From assembly GCA_024690635.1 (NCBI GenBank), contig JAILOW010000196.1:7331-71330 (forward strand): a stretch of 64,000 nt of DNA, read 5' to 3'. Each line of letters starts with the position of its first letter. Positions within the stretch are counted from its first letter, which is position 1. Under the pieces are notes generated by a model. That model worked only from the letters and a program-made list of their open reading frames with translations, made no database searches and was not told where the DNA came from. Of this stretch, positions 15,357-24,502 are shown in pieces. Source of the DNA: Butyrivibrio sp. (GTDB taxonomy: Bacteria; Bacillota_A; Clostridia; Lachnospirales; Lachnospiraceae). The position numbers and the translations under genes were made by a program.

Positions 15357-17357
15357 TCAATAGATCTTTCTGCCCTTCTCATCGGGAAGGGCACTTTTTC
15401 TGTAAAAGTACGAGTTCACCTGATCTCTCCACTCTCTGGCATTATCAAGCTGCAGATCAAAGCGCTTCTTAACCCTGTCAAAAGCATCGGCAGGGATCAC
15501 CTCCTTTAACTTATCCCATCCTGCGGCAAGTTCTCTTGCCTGCTCTTCTCCCTCAAAGTGGCTGTCGTAAATATGCTGGATAAGAGTCTTGCCGGACTTT
15601 AGCATATAGGTATAGGGAAGATGATGGAAGAACAGCACCAGCTCCTCGGGGCAGGTTGCCGGATCATTGTACATCTCTGCATTTTCCTTGTAATACTGCT
15701 GAGCGTATCCCGTTCCTTTGTCGGTTCTGTCAACACCGATGCCAAGGTGGTCGGCTCTGTGGTAGGTTCCCCATCTGGAATACTCATAGCCGTCAACACT
15801 TGGTCCGTAGTGGCCCATGGGATTTACCATCCAGCCGATTCCCAGAGGACTTGTGTACTTTTCATATATTTCTCTGGATCTAAGGAGCATGTCGCAAAGG
15901 ATGTCCGCATCCTTTTTCTCCAGATCAAAGGTCTGGGCGATCCACTCTCTTGCTATCTCTTCGGAAGTAAGCTCTGTGTTAAAAGAAAGTCTTCCAAAAC
16001 CGTAGAGGTTGGCTGCCGCAAGATCGTTGCCCGTCCAGTTCATGTCATTTCCGGTATTGATAACTGCTGCCATACCTGCAAGGCTGTTTCCCATGGTACG
16101 ACCGCTTACTATATCAGCAACAGTGTCCTTGTCGCTTCCGCAGTGTGTGCGGAAATCAAGGACTTCTTTGAACAGAGGGATCAGATAGCAAAGATCGATC
16201 TGATGGCCTGTGTACTCCTGTGCGATCTGAACCTCCAGCATCTGATTGGTACGCTTAAGACCTCCAAGAAGAGGTGAAACAGGCTCACGGATCTGGAAAT
16301 CCATGGGGCCGTTCTTGATCTGCAGGATCACATTGTCATGATATTCGCCGTCAAGTCCCTTGAAATAATCATAGCCTGCTCTTGCTCTGTCGGTTTTTGT
16401 ATCACGCCAGTCCTGAGTGCAGTTGTAAACAAAGCATCTCCAGATGATAACGCCGCCGTAGGGCTTTATCGCATCCGCAAGCATGTTAGCTCCGTCCGCC
16501 TGAGTCCTTCCGTAGGTGAAAGGTCCGGGTCTTCCCTCAGAATCTGCCTTTACAAGAAATCCTCCAAAGGAAGGAAGTTTCTTGTAAACCTCTTTTATCT
16601 TGTCTTCCCACCAGGAGATAACCTCTTTGTCCAGAGGATCGCAGGTCTCAAGACCGCCAAGCTCCATGGGTGATGCATAGTTAAGTGAAAGATAAAGCTT
16701 TATGCCGTAGCCTTCAAAAATCTCGGAAAGCTGTGTCAGCTTGTCAAAATATCTGTTTGTGATAAGGTCTGTAGCTGCACCCTTAACATTAACATTGTTG
16801 ATAACGATACCGTTGATACCAACACTTGCCATAAAGCGGGCGTAGTCCCTTGTCCTGTCGTTGATCTCGATCTCTTCATTTTCAAAAAAGAAGGATTCTC
16901 CCGAATATCCTCTCTCGATGCTGCCATCCATGTTGTCCCAGTGATCCATCATTCTCAAAGGGTTGGAAGGAGCAGCACTCTCGGAAATTCCCTCTACCTT
17001 TTTTCTGCAGGCAATCTGTCTGAGGATGGCAAATACACCGTAAAGAACACCGTTCTCATCTGAAGCTTCCAGGCTGATGCCGGACTTGCTTCCCTCTATG
17101 CGGTAGGCTTCCTTTGCGATAGTCTCGGATCTTGCCACCATGAGAGTTTGGTTGTCCACGTTCTCAGAAGCTTTGTGAGGTTTTTCCTCATACTTTGCTC
17201 CTGTAAGAGCCTCAATTCCTCTTTTAAATTCCTTAAGGGCATTAGCTACTACAGGCAGGTTCTTATCAAATCCCTGAAGGGTTGCAGTCCAATGTCCGCT
17301 TCCTTCATATACTCTATGATAATCCAGCCACAGCTGTGTCCAGTTTGTTACTTTCAT
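15357..17357 (-). CDS. aguA: GH67 alpha-glucuronidase
   Basis: A 666-residue cytoplasmic enzyme (no signal peptide) that frees (4-O-methyl-)glucuronic acid from the non-reducing end of aldouronic acids. The catalytic acid is E274 in FLVKADSEGRPGPFTYGRT. The pair acting as base is D353 in IKNGPMDFQIREP and E381 in VQIAQEYTGH. The spacings of 79 and 28 residues equal those of the characterised Geobacillus enzyme. WRCFVYNCTQDWRDTKTDRA is another family signature. Its ATG follows AGAAAGG by nine bases. It lies 65 bases after the esterase gene and shares its direction. Its last codons contain the hairpin that ends the convergent AraC gene. Confidence 0.96.
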   Translation of the reverse strand: MKVTNWTQLWLDYHRVYEGSGHWTATLQGFDKNLPVVANALKEFKRGIEALTGAKYEEKPHKASENVDNQTLMVARSETIAKEAYRIEGSKSGISLEASDENGVLYGVFAILRQIACRKKVEGISESAAPSNPLRMMDHWDNMDGSIERGYSGESFFFENEEIEINDRTRDYARFMASVGINGIVINNVNVKGAATDLITNRYFDKLTQLSEIFEGYGIKLYLSLNYASPMELGGLETCDPLDKEVISWWEDKIKEVYKKLPSFGGFLVKADSEGRPGPFTYGRTQADGANMLADAIKPYGGVIIWRCFVYNCTQDWRDTKTDRARAGYDYFKGLDGEYHDNVILQIKNGPMDFQIREPVSPLLGGLKRTNQMLEVQIAQEYTGHQIDLCYLIPLFKEVLDFRTHCGSDKDTVADIVSGRTMGNSLAGMAAVINTGNDMNWTGNDLAAANLYGFGRLSFNTELTSEEIAREWIAQTFDLEKKDADILCDMLLRSREIYEKYTSPLGIGWMVNPMGHYGPSVDGYEYSRWGTYHRADHLGIGVDRTDKGTGYAQQYYKENAEMYNDPATCPEELVLFFHHLPYTYMLKSGKTLIQHIYDSHFEGEEQARELAAGWDKLKEVIPADAFDRVKKRFDLQLDNAREWRDQVNSYFYRKSALPDEKGRKIY
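15372..15399 (+). terminator. AraC gene terminator inside the GH67 3' end
   Basis: On the plus strand GCCCTTC (15372-15378) pairs with GAAGGGC (15386-15392), followed by AC and five T residues. The whole signal lies within the last codons of the convergent GH67 gene. On the minus strand no T-run follows, so only plus-strand transcripts should stop here. Confidence 0.7.
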
Positions 17358-17422
17358 CTTTGTATACCTTTCTAAGATCAGTGTATATGCGGGTTTTAGG
17401 TTTTGTTATTGCCACAACCCGT

Positions 17423-19324
17423 TTAATTCTCTATGTCTAACTTAAAGGGACCCATAGGAAGGTCTGAGCTGTTGTAAAGCATTGCACCATGGTATGTGTA
17501 GGAAATAAGGTAACTAACCTGCGCCACTTTATCTGCTTTCAAATTACTCTTAAGCTTAATCTTTTCACCCGATATCTCTGCCGTAGCCTTTTGGACATTA
17601 CCCTTGGTATCAACTATCTCAAAGTCTTCTATAGACTTTCCTTTACCAAGGTCTTTCGCTTTAAGCCCATCCGCATGATCAAGCGCAATCTCAATTACTG
17701 TGTCCTTAAGAAGTCCGGATTCTACGATCTTTGCAGAAACAGGAACAGGTCCTGAATACTCACCGGTGTAGCCGTACTTCAGGTGTGCTGCCCAGAGGGC
17801 AAGGCGCTGTCCTATAGGTTGTTTGCAGGTAGGGTGAAGATCGTTGTCTTCTCCAAGGTCCATGTTTACAGTCATGCCCACGTTGGGGTCATCAAGAAGG
17901 CGTGACTGGGTAATGCGGAACTCAGGCCAGGGGTCATTGACGGGTGCTATGTCTATGACAAAGTTGGGAAGCTGAACCAGTATATAAGGAAGGTCATTTT
18001 CTCCCCACTTATCTCTGTAGCCCTGTATCATGCGCCTCGACAGATCCTCATAGTCCCAGGGTTCAAAGGTGTTTGACTCTCCCTGATACCAGACAACTCC
18101 GTCTATGGGATAGTTGTGGCAGGGTGCTGTCATGGCATTGTAAAGTCCCGTGGGATGCCAGTTTATAAAGTCAGAGGGCGGCATAACGTCGCATCTTGCT
18201 GCCACTTTGTAGTACCAGCTTCCGTCAAGAGAAACCGATGCTTCACTGTTAAAGATCTTGTATTCCTTGTCAGGAGTGATCCTTCCAAGTCCGTATTCCA
18301 CGCACAGTCTAATGACTACGCTGTTGTTCTTTTCTTTTGTAAGACCCTCGGGAATGTCGTACTTTCTGGGGGGATACTGATACTCAGTGCCTCCCACCTG
18401 CACGCCGTTGACATAGACATAATCTCTGTCAACCATGGTCCCCAAAAAGAGTCTTGCGCTCTTTCCTGCCAGCTCCTTTGGCAGATCAAAGCTCTTTCTG
18501 AACCAGACGCTTCCACACATACCCGACAGTTCGGTGTCCTTGAACATCACAGGAATGTCCATCACTTTCCAGCTGCGCTCATCGAGCCCCGAATCCATCC
18601 ATTTTTCGGAAAGACCTCTGTCAAGCTTGTCCAGCTTTTCACGCCAAAGTGTCGCATTTATGTCATTCTTTGATATCTGGCTCTCTCTGAATTCATCGTC
18701 ACTGTATTTTTCAGCTTCGGCAAGGAGCTCATCATAGCCCGACAACATTTCTTTTGACATCCATGAAGAGATCCTGGAGCCTCCCAAAGAGGCATTGATA
18801 AAGCCCACTGTCTCGCCTGTCAGCTTCTGAAGATATGAGGCGAAAAAGTAACCCGTCGCCGAATAGTCCATTATGGTATCGACGCTGACATGGTTCCAGC
18901 TTCCGCTTCGAAGCTCCTCAAGAGGTCCGTGATAGTCGGTATCTTCTTTGATCTTGAAGGTCCTGACATTCTTGTTTTCCTCTACCGTTGCAAGCTCCGG
19001 ATATCTGTCCTTTACTCTGTTTATGGGAAGTTCCACATTTGACTGACCCGTGCAAAGCCATACCAGGCCTATCATCACATCTTTTACCGTGATAGCTCTT
19101 TCCCTATCATCTGAAACTGTGAGCTCGTAAGGGCCGCCGCTCTCCTTTTCGGGAAGGTAGATGTCAAAGCGTCCGTTTTCATCTGCCGCAGCACTTGACG
19201 ACAGATCGTCAAGTTTTGCTGTGATAACGCGGCCCGGTTCATCCCAGCCCCAGATATGTATTTTCTTTTTCCGTTGAATGACCATTCCGTCCGAAATGAT
19301 CTTTGGAAGCAGTAACGTCTCCAT
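17423..19324 (-). CDS. SASA/sialate-O-acetylesterase-type carbohydrate esterase
   Basis: A 633-residue SGNH-fold esterase without a signal peptide. Block I is WLCTGQSN with nucleophile S95, block III is GVVWYQGESN, and the Asp-His pair is in EDNDLHPT near the C-terminal third. A jelly-roll domain is inserted at about 255-345 (GSVWFRKSFDLP, DRDYVYVNGVQVGG), as in family sialate O-acetylesterases. In this locus it more likely removes acetyl groups from xylo-oligosaccharides than from sialic acid, which is an inference. The ATG at 19324 is preferred. A GTG five codons upstream is also open, and its GTGGGG would serve as ribosome binding site for the ATG. Confidence 0.85.
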   Translation of the reverse strand: METLLLPKIISDGMVIQRKKKIHIWGWDEPGRVITAKLDDLSSSAAADENGRFDIYLPEKESGGPYELTVSDDRERAITVKDVMIGLVWLCTGQSNVELPINRVKDRYPELATVEENKNVRTFKIKEDTDYHGPLEELRSGSWNHVSVDTIMDYSATGYFFASYLQKLTGETVGFINASLGGSRISSWMSKEMLSGYDELLAEAEKYSDDEFRESQISKNDINATLWREKLDKLDRGLSEKWMDSGLDERSWKVMDIPVMFKDTELSGMCGSVWFRKSFDLPKELAGKSARLFLGTMVDRDYVYVNGVQVGGTEYQYPPRKYDIPEGLTKEKNNSVVIRLCVEYGLGRITPDKEYKIFNSEASVSLDGSWYYKVAARCDVMPPSDFINWHPTGLYNAMTAPCHNYPIDGVVWYQGESNTFEPWDYEDLSRRMIQGYRDKWGENDLPYILVQLPNFVIDIAPVNDPWPEFRITQSRLLDDPNVGMTVNMDLGEDNDLHPTCKQPIGQRLALWAAHLKYGYTGEYSGPVPVSAKIVESGLLKDTVIEIALDHADGLKAKDLGKGKSIEDFEIVDTKGNVQKATAEISGEKIKLKSNLKADKVAQVSYLISYTYHGAMLYNSSDLPMGPFKLDIEN

Positions 19325-19361
19325 TAAAAGTAACCCCACGATATACTATTTCTTATGGCTC

Positions 19362-19367
19362 ATTATA
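19362..19367 (-). promoter_or_regulatory. Candidate -10 box of the esterase-GH67 operon
   Basis: A perfect TATAAT on the minus strand lies 38 bases before the esterase ATG. No good -35 box sits at the right distance (AGAGTC at best), which would fit an activator-dependent promoter. Confidence 0.45.
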
Positions 19368-19392
19368 CAAAAACATAATGGCATGACTCTTC

Positions 19393-19422
19393 ACATTTTC
19401 CGCTATATTTTTATACATTTTC
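19393..19422. promoter_or_regulatory. Direct repeat, candidate AraC operator
   Basis: ACATTTTC occurs twice (19393-19400 and 19415-19422), 22 bases apart, or about two helical turns. The first continues as CGCTATATT and resembles CATTTTCCGATATA upstream of the AraC gene. Two direct half-sites on one helix face is the usual AraC-family arrangement. The repeat lies just upstream of the esterase -10 box. Confidence 0.4.
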
Positions 19423-19526
19423 TGACTTTATTGTCATTTCATTCAACCAACATAATGCGTTTTTTTGTTCATAAATTGCGAAATTCCAACAAAAGCACCC
19501 TTTGGGATGTGCATGACAATATTTGA

Positions 19527-19554
19527 TTGGAAGCCCCGGGCGGTATGCTATAAA
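19527..19554 (+). promoter_or_regulatory. Extended -10 promoter of the esterase-GH43 gene
   Basis: TTGGAA (19527-19532) and TATAAA (19549-19554) are spaced by 16 bases. TATGC directly precedes the -10 box, giving a TG-n-TATAAA extended element. The mRNA would begin near 19562, and AAGGGG precedes the ATG at 19593 by eight bases. Confidence 0.6.
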
Positions 19555-19592
19555 TTACAATTAGCATCAAACTATATTAAGGGGAAAACAAA

Positions 19593-22376
19593 ATGCTCAG
19601 AGAAACTACTATAGAAAACGGAAAAGTCAGGGGACTTCCCGGAAACGACCCAAGGGTCACTGTCTTTAAGGGAATCCCTTTTGCAGCTCCCCCTGTGGGA
19701 GAAAACAGATGGAAAGCTCCTCAGCCCTGTCCTGACTGGGAGGGCACACTGGATGCTTTTTCTTTCGGTCCCATTTCAGTTCAGGACACCCCCGGCATCG
19801 GCGACATCGTCTATAACCGCGAATGGCACGTGGATCCCGAGATCCCCATGGGCGAAGACTGCCTTTACCTGAATGTCTGGACTCCTGCCAAAAGAAAAGA
19901 TGAAAAGCTTCCGGTCCTTGTATGGATCTACGGTGGCGGCTTCCAGTGGGGTTATACGGCGGAAATGGAATTTAACGGAGAGCCTTTGGCAGAGCGTGGC
20001 GTCATTGTTGTAAGCATAGCTTATCGCCTGGGATGTTTTGGCTTTATGGCTCATCCCGAGATCACCGGCGAGTCACCGGATGCTCCTTCAAACTTTGGTC
20101 TCCTTGATCAGAAGGCAGGTCTTTTGTGGGTTAAAAGAAATATCGAAGCCTTCGGCGGAGACCCCGACAGAATAACCATCGGCGGACAGTCTGCAGGCGG
20201 CGCCAGCGTTCAGCATCAGCTTGGATGTCCGGAAAATAAAGACATCATAAAAGCAGCTGCGATCTTTAGCGGCATCATAAGACTTCAGAATTCGGATGCT
20301 GACATCTTCCATCCTCTCAATCTGGCTCAGGCAGAGTCTCTTGGAAAAGAGTTTTTTGAAAGTCTCGGTGTCTCAGGTCTTGATGAGGCGAAAGCTCTTT
20401 CCACAAAAGAACTGCTGGTAGGCTATAACAGATTTGCCCAGGATCACAGAAGAATGTTCCCTATATCGGACGGTATCTTCTGCGCCCAGGATCCCACAGA
20501 AAAGCTCATGAAGGGCGAGAGCCTTGATGTTCCCATACTTGCGGGAAATACCACAGATGAATTTTCAGAGGCAGGTGTCAACATGGTCGAGCGCTCTGTT
20601 AAGGAAGTCTTTCTCCGGGCAGAGGAAAAACGCCCGGATAGCAGTTTTTACTATTACAGATTCGATCCGGATATTCCGGGAGACGGACACAAAGGGGACT
20701 CCTTCCCCGGAACCTTCCATTCCTGCGATCTGTGGTTCTTCTTTGATACGCTTCATATGTGCCACAGGCCTTACGAGGGAAGGCACTTTGACCTCGCCGG
20801 CAAAATGTGCGACTACTTTGCCAACTTTATAAAGACAGGTGATCCCAACGGAAACGGCCGTGACAGAAAGCCTCTTCCCAAGTGGGAATGCTATAAAAAT
20901 GATGCCCGTCACGAGATGGAGTTTATTGGCCGCGGCGCGTGTCCCAAGATGGAAGGCGGCATAAGACAGGGCAGCAAAAAGCAGGCAGTAAATCCTTATC
21001 TGCCCTCCTGGGAATACATTCCCGACGGAGAGCCCTACGTGTTCGGAGACAGGGTTTATGTATACGGATCCCACGACCTGTGCAAGGGTGAAACCTTCTG
21101 CATGGATGATTATGTTTGCTGGTCAGCTCCCGTGGACGATCTTGGGAACTGGCACTACGAGGGCGTGATCTATCCCAAGGTATCGGATCCTCTTAACCCC
21201 CGCGGGCATATGTGTCTGTATGCACCTGATGTGACTGTGGGTCCCGACGGCAGATATTACCTCTACTATGTTCTTGATAAAGTAAGCGTCGTATCCGTTG
21301 CGGTTGCAGATACTCCCGCAGGACCTTTTGAGTTTTACGGCTACGTTCACTATGAGGACGGAACGAAGCTTGGTGATAAAGAAGGGGACGAGCCTCAGTT
21401 TGATCCCGGCGTAATGACGGAAGGCGACAAGACTTATCTCTACACCGGATTTTGCGGACACGGAGACAAGTCAAGGCACGGCGCAATGTTTACGGTTCTT
21501 GGAAAAGACATGCTCACCGTCACCAGGGCTCCCGAAATAGTTGTTCCCGGAGCCCAGTACAGCAAAGGAACAGAGTACGAAGGACATGCATTCTTTGAAG
21601 CACCTTCCATAAGAAAACGCGGAGACACTTACTACTTCATATACTCCTCAGAAGTCATGCACGAGTTGTGCTATGCTACATCCGACAAGCCGGAAGGCCC
21701 CTTTACCTACGGCGGCGTTATCGTAAGTAACTGCGACCTTCATATAGACAGCTACAAAAATGCCGAAGATCCTTCCGCCTACGGTGCCAACAACCACGGC
21801 AGCATCATAGAGATCGAAGGCAGCTGGTATATCTTTTACCACAGACATACCCACGGAACCTGGTACTCCAGACAGGGTTGCGCCGAAAAGATAAGTTTTA
21901 CTCCCGAAGGAAAGATCATTCAGGCAGAGATGACTTCCTGCGGATTAAACGGCGGCCCTCTGTCAGACATCGGCGAATATCCCGCTTACATCGCTTGCAA
22001 TCTCTTTACTCCGGAAAAGAAGATTTACGTTGAGGAGGGCGCTCCCAGGATTGTGCAGGAAGGCAGTGACGGAGAACAAAATGATGGCTACATCAAGGGA
22101 ATCACTGACGGCACCACCATTGGCTTCAAATTCTTTGATGTAAGAAATGCCACAGGTCTTCGCATCAAAACCAGAGCATATTACCGCGGAACCTTCGAAG
22201 TCAGAACAGCTCTTGATAAAGATCCTATAGGATACATCAATGGAATCGGCTCCAATATTTGGGAAGCAGACGAATGCAGATTTGATAAAGTTCTAAATGG
22301 CAGCTCCTGCCCGCTCTATCTGGTATATAGAGGAACGGGAAGTGCTTCTTTACAATCCATTGAATTCCTTCACTGA
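19593..22376 (+). CDS. Bifunctional carboxylesterase (type B)-GH43 glycosidase fusion
   Basis: A 927-residue cytoplasmic two-enzyme chain. Residues 1-450 are a type B carboxylesterase: EDCLYLNVW (88-96), the oxyanion hole GGGF (114-117), nucleophile S200 in IGGQSAGGASVQ, an acidic residue in GNTTDEF and the histidine in TFHSCDLWFFF. From about 466 a GH43 propeller follows (NPYLPSWEYIPDGEPYVFG with the base Asp, LYAPDVTVGPDG, FFEAPSIRKRGDTYYFIYS with the acid Glu). The end is a beta-sandwich of about 110 residues, possibly carbohydrate-binding. It probably removes an ester group (acetyl or feruloyl) and an adjoining arabinose or xylose from the same oligosaccharide. No frameshift joins the halves. 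Confidence 0.9.
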   Translation: MLRETTIENGKVRGLPGNDPRVTVFKGIPFAAPPVGENRWKAPQPCPDWEGTLDAFSFGPISVQDTPGIGDIVYNREWHVDPEIPMGEDCLYLNVWTPAKRKDEKLPVLVWIYGGGFQWGYTAEMEFNGEPLAERGVIVVSIAYRLGCFGFMAHPEITGESPDAPSNFGLLDQKAGLLWVKRNIEAFGGDPDRITIGGQSAGGASVQHQLGCPENKDIIKAAAIFSGIIRLQNSDADIFHPLNLAQAESLGKEFFESLGVSGLDEAKALSTKELLVGYNRFAQDHRRMFPISDGIFCAQDPTEKLMKGESLDVPILAGNTTDEFSEAGVNMVERSVKEVFLRAEEKRPDSSFYYYRFDPDIPGDGHKGDSFPGTFHSCDLWFFFDTLHMCHRPYEGRHFDLAGKMCDYFANFIKTGDPNGNGRDRKPLPKWECYKNDARHEMEFIGRGACPKMEGGIRQGSKKQAVNPYLPSWEYIPDGEPYVFGDRVYVYGSHDLCKGETFCMDDYVCWSAPVDDLGNWHYEGVIYPKVSDPLNPRGHMCLYAPDVTVGPDGRYYLYYVLDKVSVVSVAVADTPAGPFEFYGYVHYEDGTKLGDKEGDEPQFDPGVMTEGDKTYLYTGFCGHGDKSRHGAMFTVLGKDMLTVTRAPEIVVPGAQYSKGTEYEGHAFFEAPSIRKRGDTYYFIYSSEVMHELCYATSDKPEGPFTYGGVIVSNCDLHIDSYKNAEDPSAYGANNHGSIIEIEGSWYIFYHRHTHGTWYSRQGCAEKISFTPEGKIIQAEMTSCGLNGGPLSDIGEYPAYIACNLFTPEKKIYVEEGAPRIVQEGSDGEQNDGYIKGITDGTTIGFKFFDVRNATGLRIKTRAYYRGTFEVRTALDKDPIGYINGIGSNIWEADECRFDKVLNGSSCPLYLVYRGTGSASLQSIEFLH

Positions 22377-22404
22377 CATTTATTGTTAAAATGACAAGAG
22401 ATTT

Positions 22405-22436
22405 GGCACTTGTGCAAAACAAGTGCCTTTCTTTTT
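22405..22436 (+). terminator. Terminator of the esterase-GH43 gene
   Basis: GGCACTTG/CAAGTGCC stem with a seven-base loop, followed by TTTCTTTTT, 28 bases after the stop codon. Confidence 0.85.
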
Positions 22437-22509
22437 GTGCATATAGCACAACAAATAAAGATAAAAAATGAATTTTCTGTTAAAGAAGTAAAAAATATGC
22501 TTGATGATG

Positions 22510-22530
22510 TAAAAGAATTACATTCTTTTA
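22510..22530. promoter_or_regulatory. Perfect 9-bp palindrome, candidate operator
   Basis: Arms TAAAAGAAT and ATTCTTTTA around a three-base TAC centre. TACAAT (22537-22542) a few bases downstream could be the -10 box of the second importer operon, so a protein bound here would cover the -35 region. The bound regulator is unknown. Confidence 0.4.
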
Positions 22531-22618
22531 TCACGTTCCATCGTTCTACAATAATTTTAGAAAAGGTATCACTTTGTTTTTGATTTTCAAAAACTAAAAG
22601 GGAGAAAGGGGAAAAGTA

Positions 22619-24397
22619 ATGAGAAACAAAACAGTGAAAAAAGTATTTGCACTCACAATGAGCACAATGCTTCTTGCAGCTTCTCTTGCAGGCTGCGGTG
22701 GTGCACAGCAGGGTTCAGGCGATGCCGGAACATCTGATGGAGGAAGCGATACAGCAGCACAGACTACTGACAGCGGGTCAGATGCAGTAGCAAGCGGCGA
22801 CATCGTTGACTTCACATTCTTTGCCGGAATGCCCGGAACAGAGATCAACAGCGGAAACAACGAAATCCAGGATATGATCGCCGAAAAGACAGGCGTTCGC
22901 CTCAAAGAGACATGGCTTACAGGACAGACAGTTGCTGAAGCTATCGGAAGTATCATCGCTTCAGGCACATATCCCGATCTTATCGACGGTGGTGACGGAA
23001 GTAAGGATCTTTATGATGAAGGCGTACTGGTACCTTGGGATGATTATCTTGCAAGCGGCAAGTATCCTAACCTTACAAACTACTACACTCCTACAGAGTG
23101 GGATCAGTTCAGACAGGACGATGGCAAGATCTACTGGTGTAACGTATTCCAGAACACCAAGGGCGCTCCTACAGGAACAGCTCACAACGATGAGGCTTTC
23201 TGGATTCAGGCTCGTGTTCTTGAGTGGGACAACTATCCTGAGATCAAGACACTTGATGACTACTTCGACCTTCTTGAGAGATATGCAGCAGCTAATCCCA
23301 AGACACAGGACGCTAACGGCAACGAGATGGATGTAATTCCTTACACATGTCTCTGTGATGACTGGCGTTACTTCTGTATTGAGAACGCTCCTCAGTTCCT
23401 TGACGGATATCCCAACGATGGTTCTGTTATCGTTGATTTCGAAGGCAAGGATAAGCCTACTATCGTAGACTACAACACAACTCCTACAGCTAAGAGATAT
23501 TTCCAGAAGCTCAACGAAGAATACAAGAAGGGTATCGTTGATAAGGACTTCGGAACACAGAAATACGACGATTACATCCAGAAGCTTTCAAACGGTAACG
23601 TACTTGGTATGTGCGATCAGTACTGGGATTTCCAGCAGATCAACGACGCACTCCTTACAGCAGGCCTTGATAAGCAGGGATGCAACTATGTTCCTTTAGG
23701 ACTTACAATCGACAAGGGAATGCCTAACCGTTGGCACACCTATGGCGATACACTTAACACAGCTTCAGGTATCGCAGTTACAACAAGCTGCTCAGATCCC
23801 GACCTTGCATTCTCATTCCTTGACAAGATGCTTGATCAGGAGATCCTCAACCTTCGTTTCTGGGGTGTTGAAGGCGTAGATTATCTCGTAGATGAAAACG
23901 GTCTCTTCTACAGAACTGACGAGATCAGAGCTAAAGTTGCAGATCCTAAATATAAAGCAGACCATATGTGCACGTACAGCTACCTGCCTCAGTACGGCGG
24001 AACAAGCGATGACGGCAAGAACGCTAACCTTCCTGAGGAGCAGCCTTCAGAGTTCTATGACAAGCTGGCAGAGCCTCTTCAGAGGTGCTTCGACGCATAC
24101 GGCGCAAAGAACTATCCTGATCTTATCGGATCAGTTCAAGAAGATGTAAACGCTACACATCCTTGGTTCCCTATGTGGTCATATTCAAACAACCTCGACA
24201 CTTCAACAGAAGGCGGTGTTGCTTGGACAAAGATGGGCGAGTGCAAGCACGAATGGCTTCCTAAGATTGTTATGGCATCAGATTTCGAAAGCGAGTGGGC
24301 TAACTACATGAAAGCTTACGAAGGATGCAAGCCTGAAGACTTCCTTAACCAGATGCAGGAAGAACTTGACAAAAGAGTTGCAGCTAATGCAGGCTGA
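22619..24397 (+). CDS. Extracellular sugar-binding lipoprotein (second CUT1 importer)
   Basis: A 592-residue family 1 solute-binding protein. The signal ends in lipobox LAASLAGC and is followed by a Gly/Ser/Asp-rich linker to about residue 60. Motifs such as VAEAIGSIIASGTYPDLIDGG and ALDTWNS-free aromatic stretches (WFPMWSYSNN) fit an oligosaccharide-binding pocket. The ATG follows AAAGGGG. It leads an operon with two permeases. The codons are markedly optimised and AT-poor at third positions, as expected of an abundant protein. The ligand is unknown, but the fusion enzyme upstream suggests a decorated xylo-oligosaccharide. Confidence 0.88.
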   Translation: MRNKTVKKVFALTMSTMLLAASLAGCGGAQQGSGDAGTSDGGSDTAAQTTDSGSDAVASGDIVDFTFFAGMPGTEINSGNNEIQDMIAEKTGVRLKETWLTGQTVAEAIGSIIASGTYPDLIDGGDGSKDLYDEGVLVPWDDYLASGKYPNLTNYYTPTEWDQFRQDDGKIYWCNVFQNTKGAPTGTAHNDEAFWIQARVLEWDNYPEIKTLDDYFDLLERYAAANPKTQDANGNEMDVIPYTCLCDDWRYFCIENAPQFLDGYPNDGSVIVDFEGKDKPTIVDYNTTPTAKRYFQKLNEEYKKGIVDKDFGTQKYDDYIQKLSNGNVLGMCDQYWDFQQINDALLTAGLDKQGCNYVPLGLTIDKGMPNRWHTYGDTLNTASGIAVTTSCSDPDLAFSFLDKMLDQEILNLRFWGVEGVDYLVDENGLFYRTDEIRAKVADPKYKADHMCTYSYLPQYGGTSDDGKNANLPEEQPSEFYDKLAEPLQRCFDAYGAKNYPDLIGSVQEDVNATHPWFPMWSYSNNLDTSTEGGVAWTKMGECKHEWLPKIVMASDFESEWANYMKAYEGCKPEDFLNQMQEELDKRVAANAG

Positions 24398-24428
24398 TAA
24401 AACTTAAAGTCAGGCTATAGATGATATG

Positions 24429-24467
24429 GCAGCCATATGCATTTTCAAAAGTATATGGCTGCCTTTT
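24429..24467 (+). terminator. Intercistronic attenuator between binding protein and permeases
   Basis: GGCAGCCATAT (24429-24439) pairs with ATATGGCTGCC (24453-24463), followed by TTTT. It lies 31 bases after the binding protein stop and would reduce permease expression relative to the binding protein. Confidence 0.7.
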
Positions 24468-24502
24468 ATCTCAGATAGAATTAACCGAAAGGAACCACCA
24501 GT

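Noticed and set aside
15348..15360. FNR-like box TTGATCAGATCAA
   Set aside because: The half-sites are three bases apart instead of four, and it lies between the 3' ends of two convergent genes, where a promoter site is unlikely.
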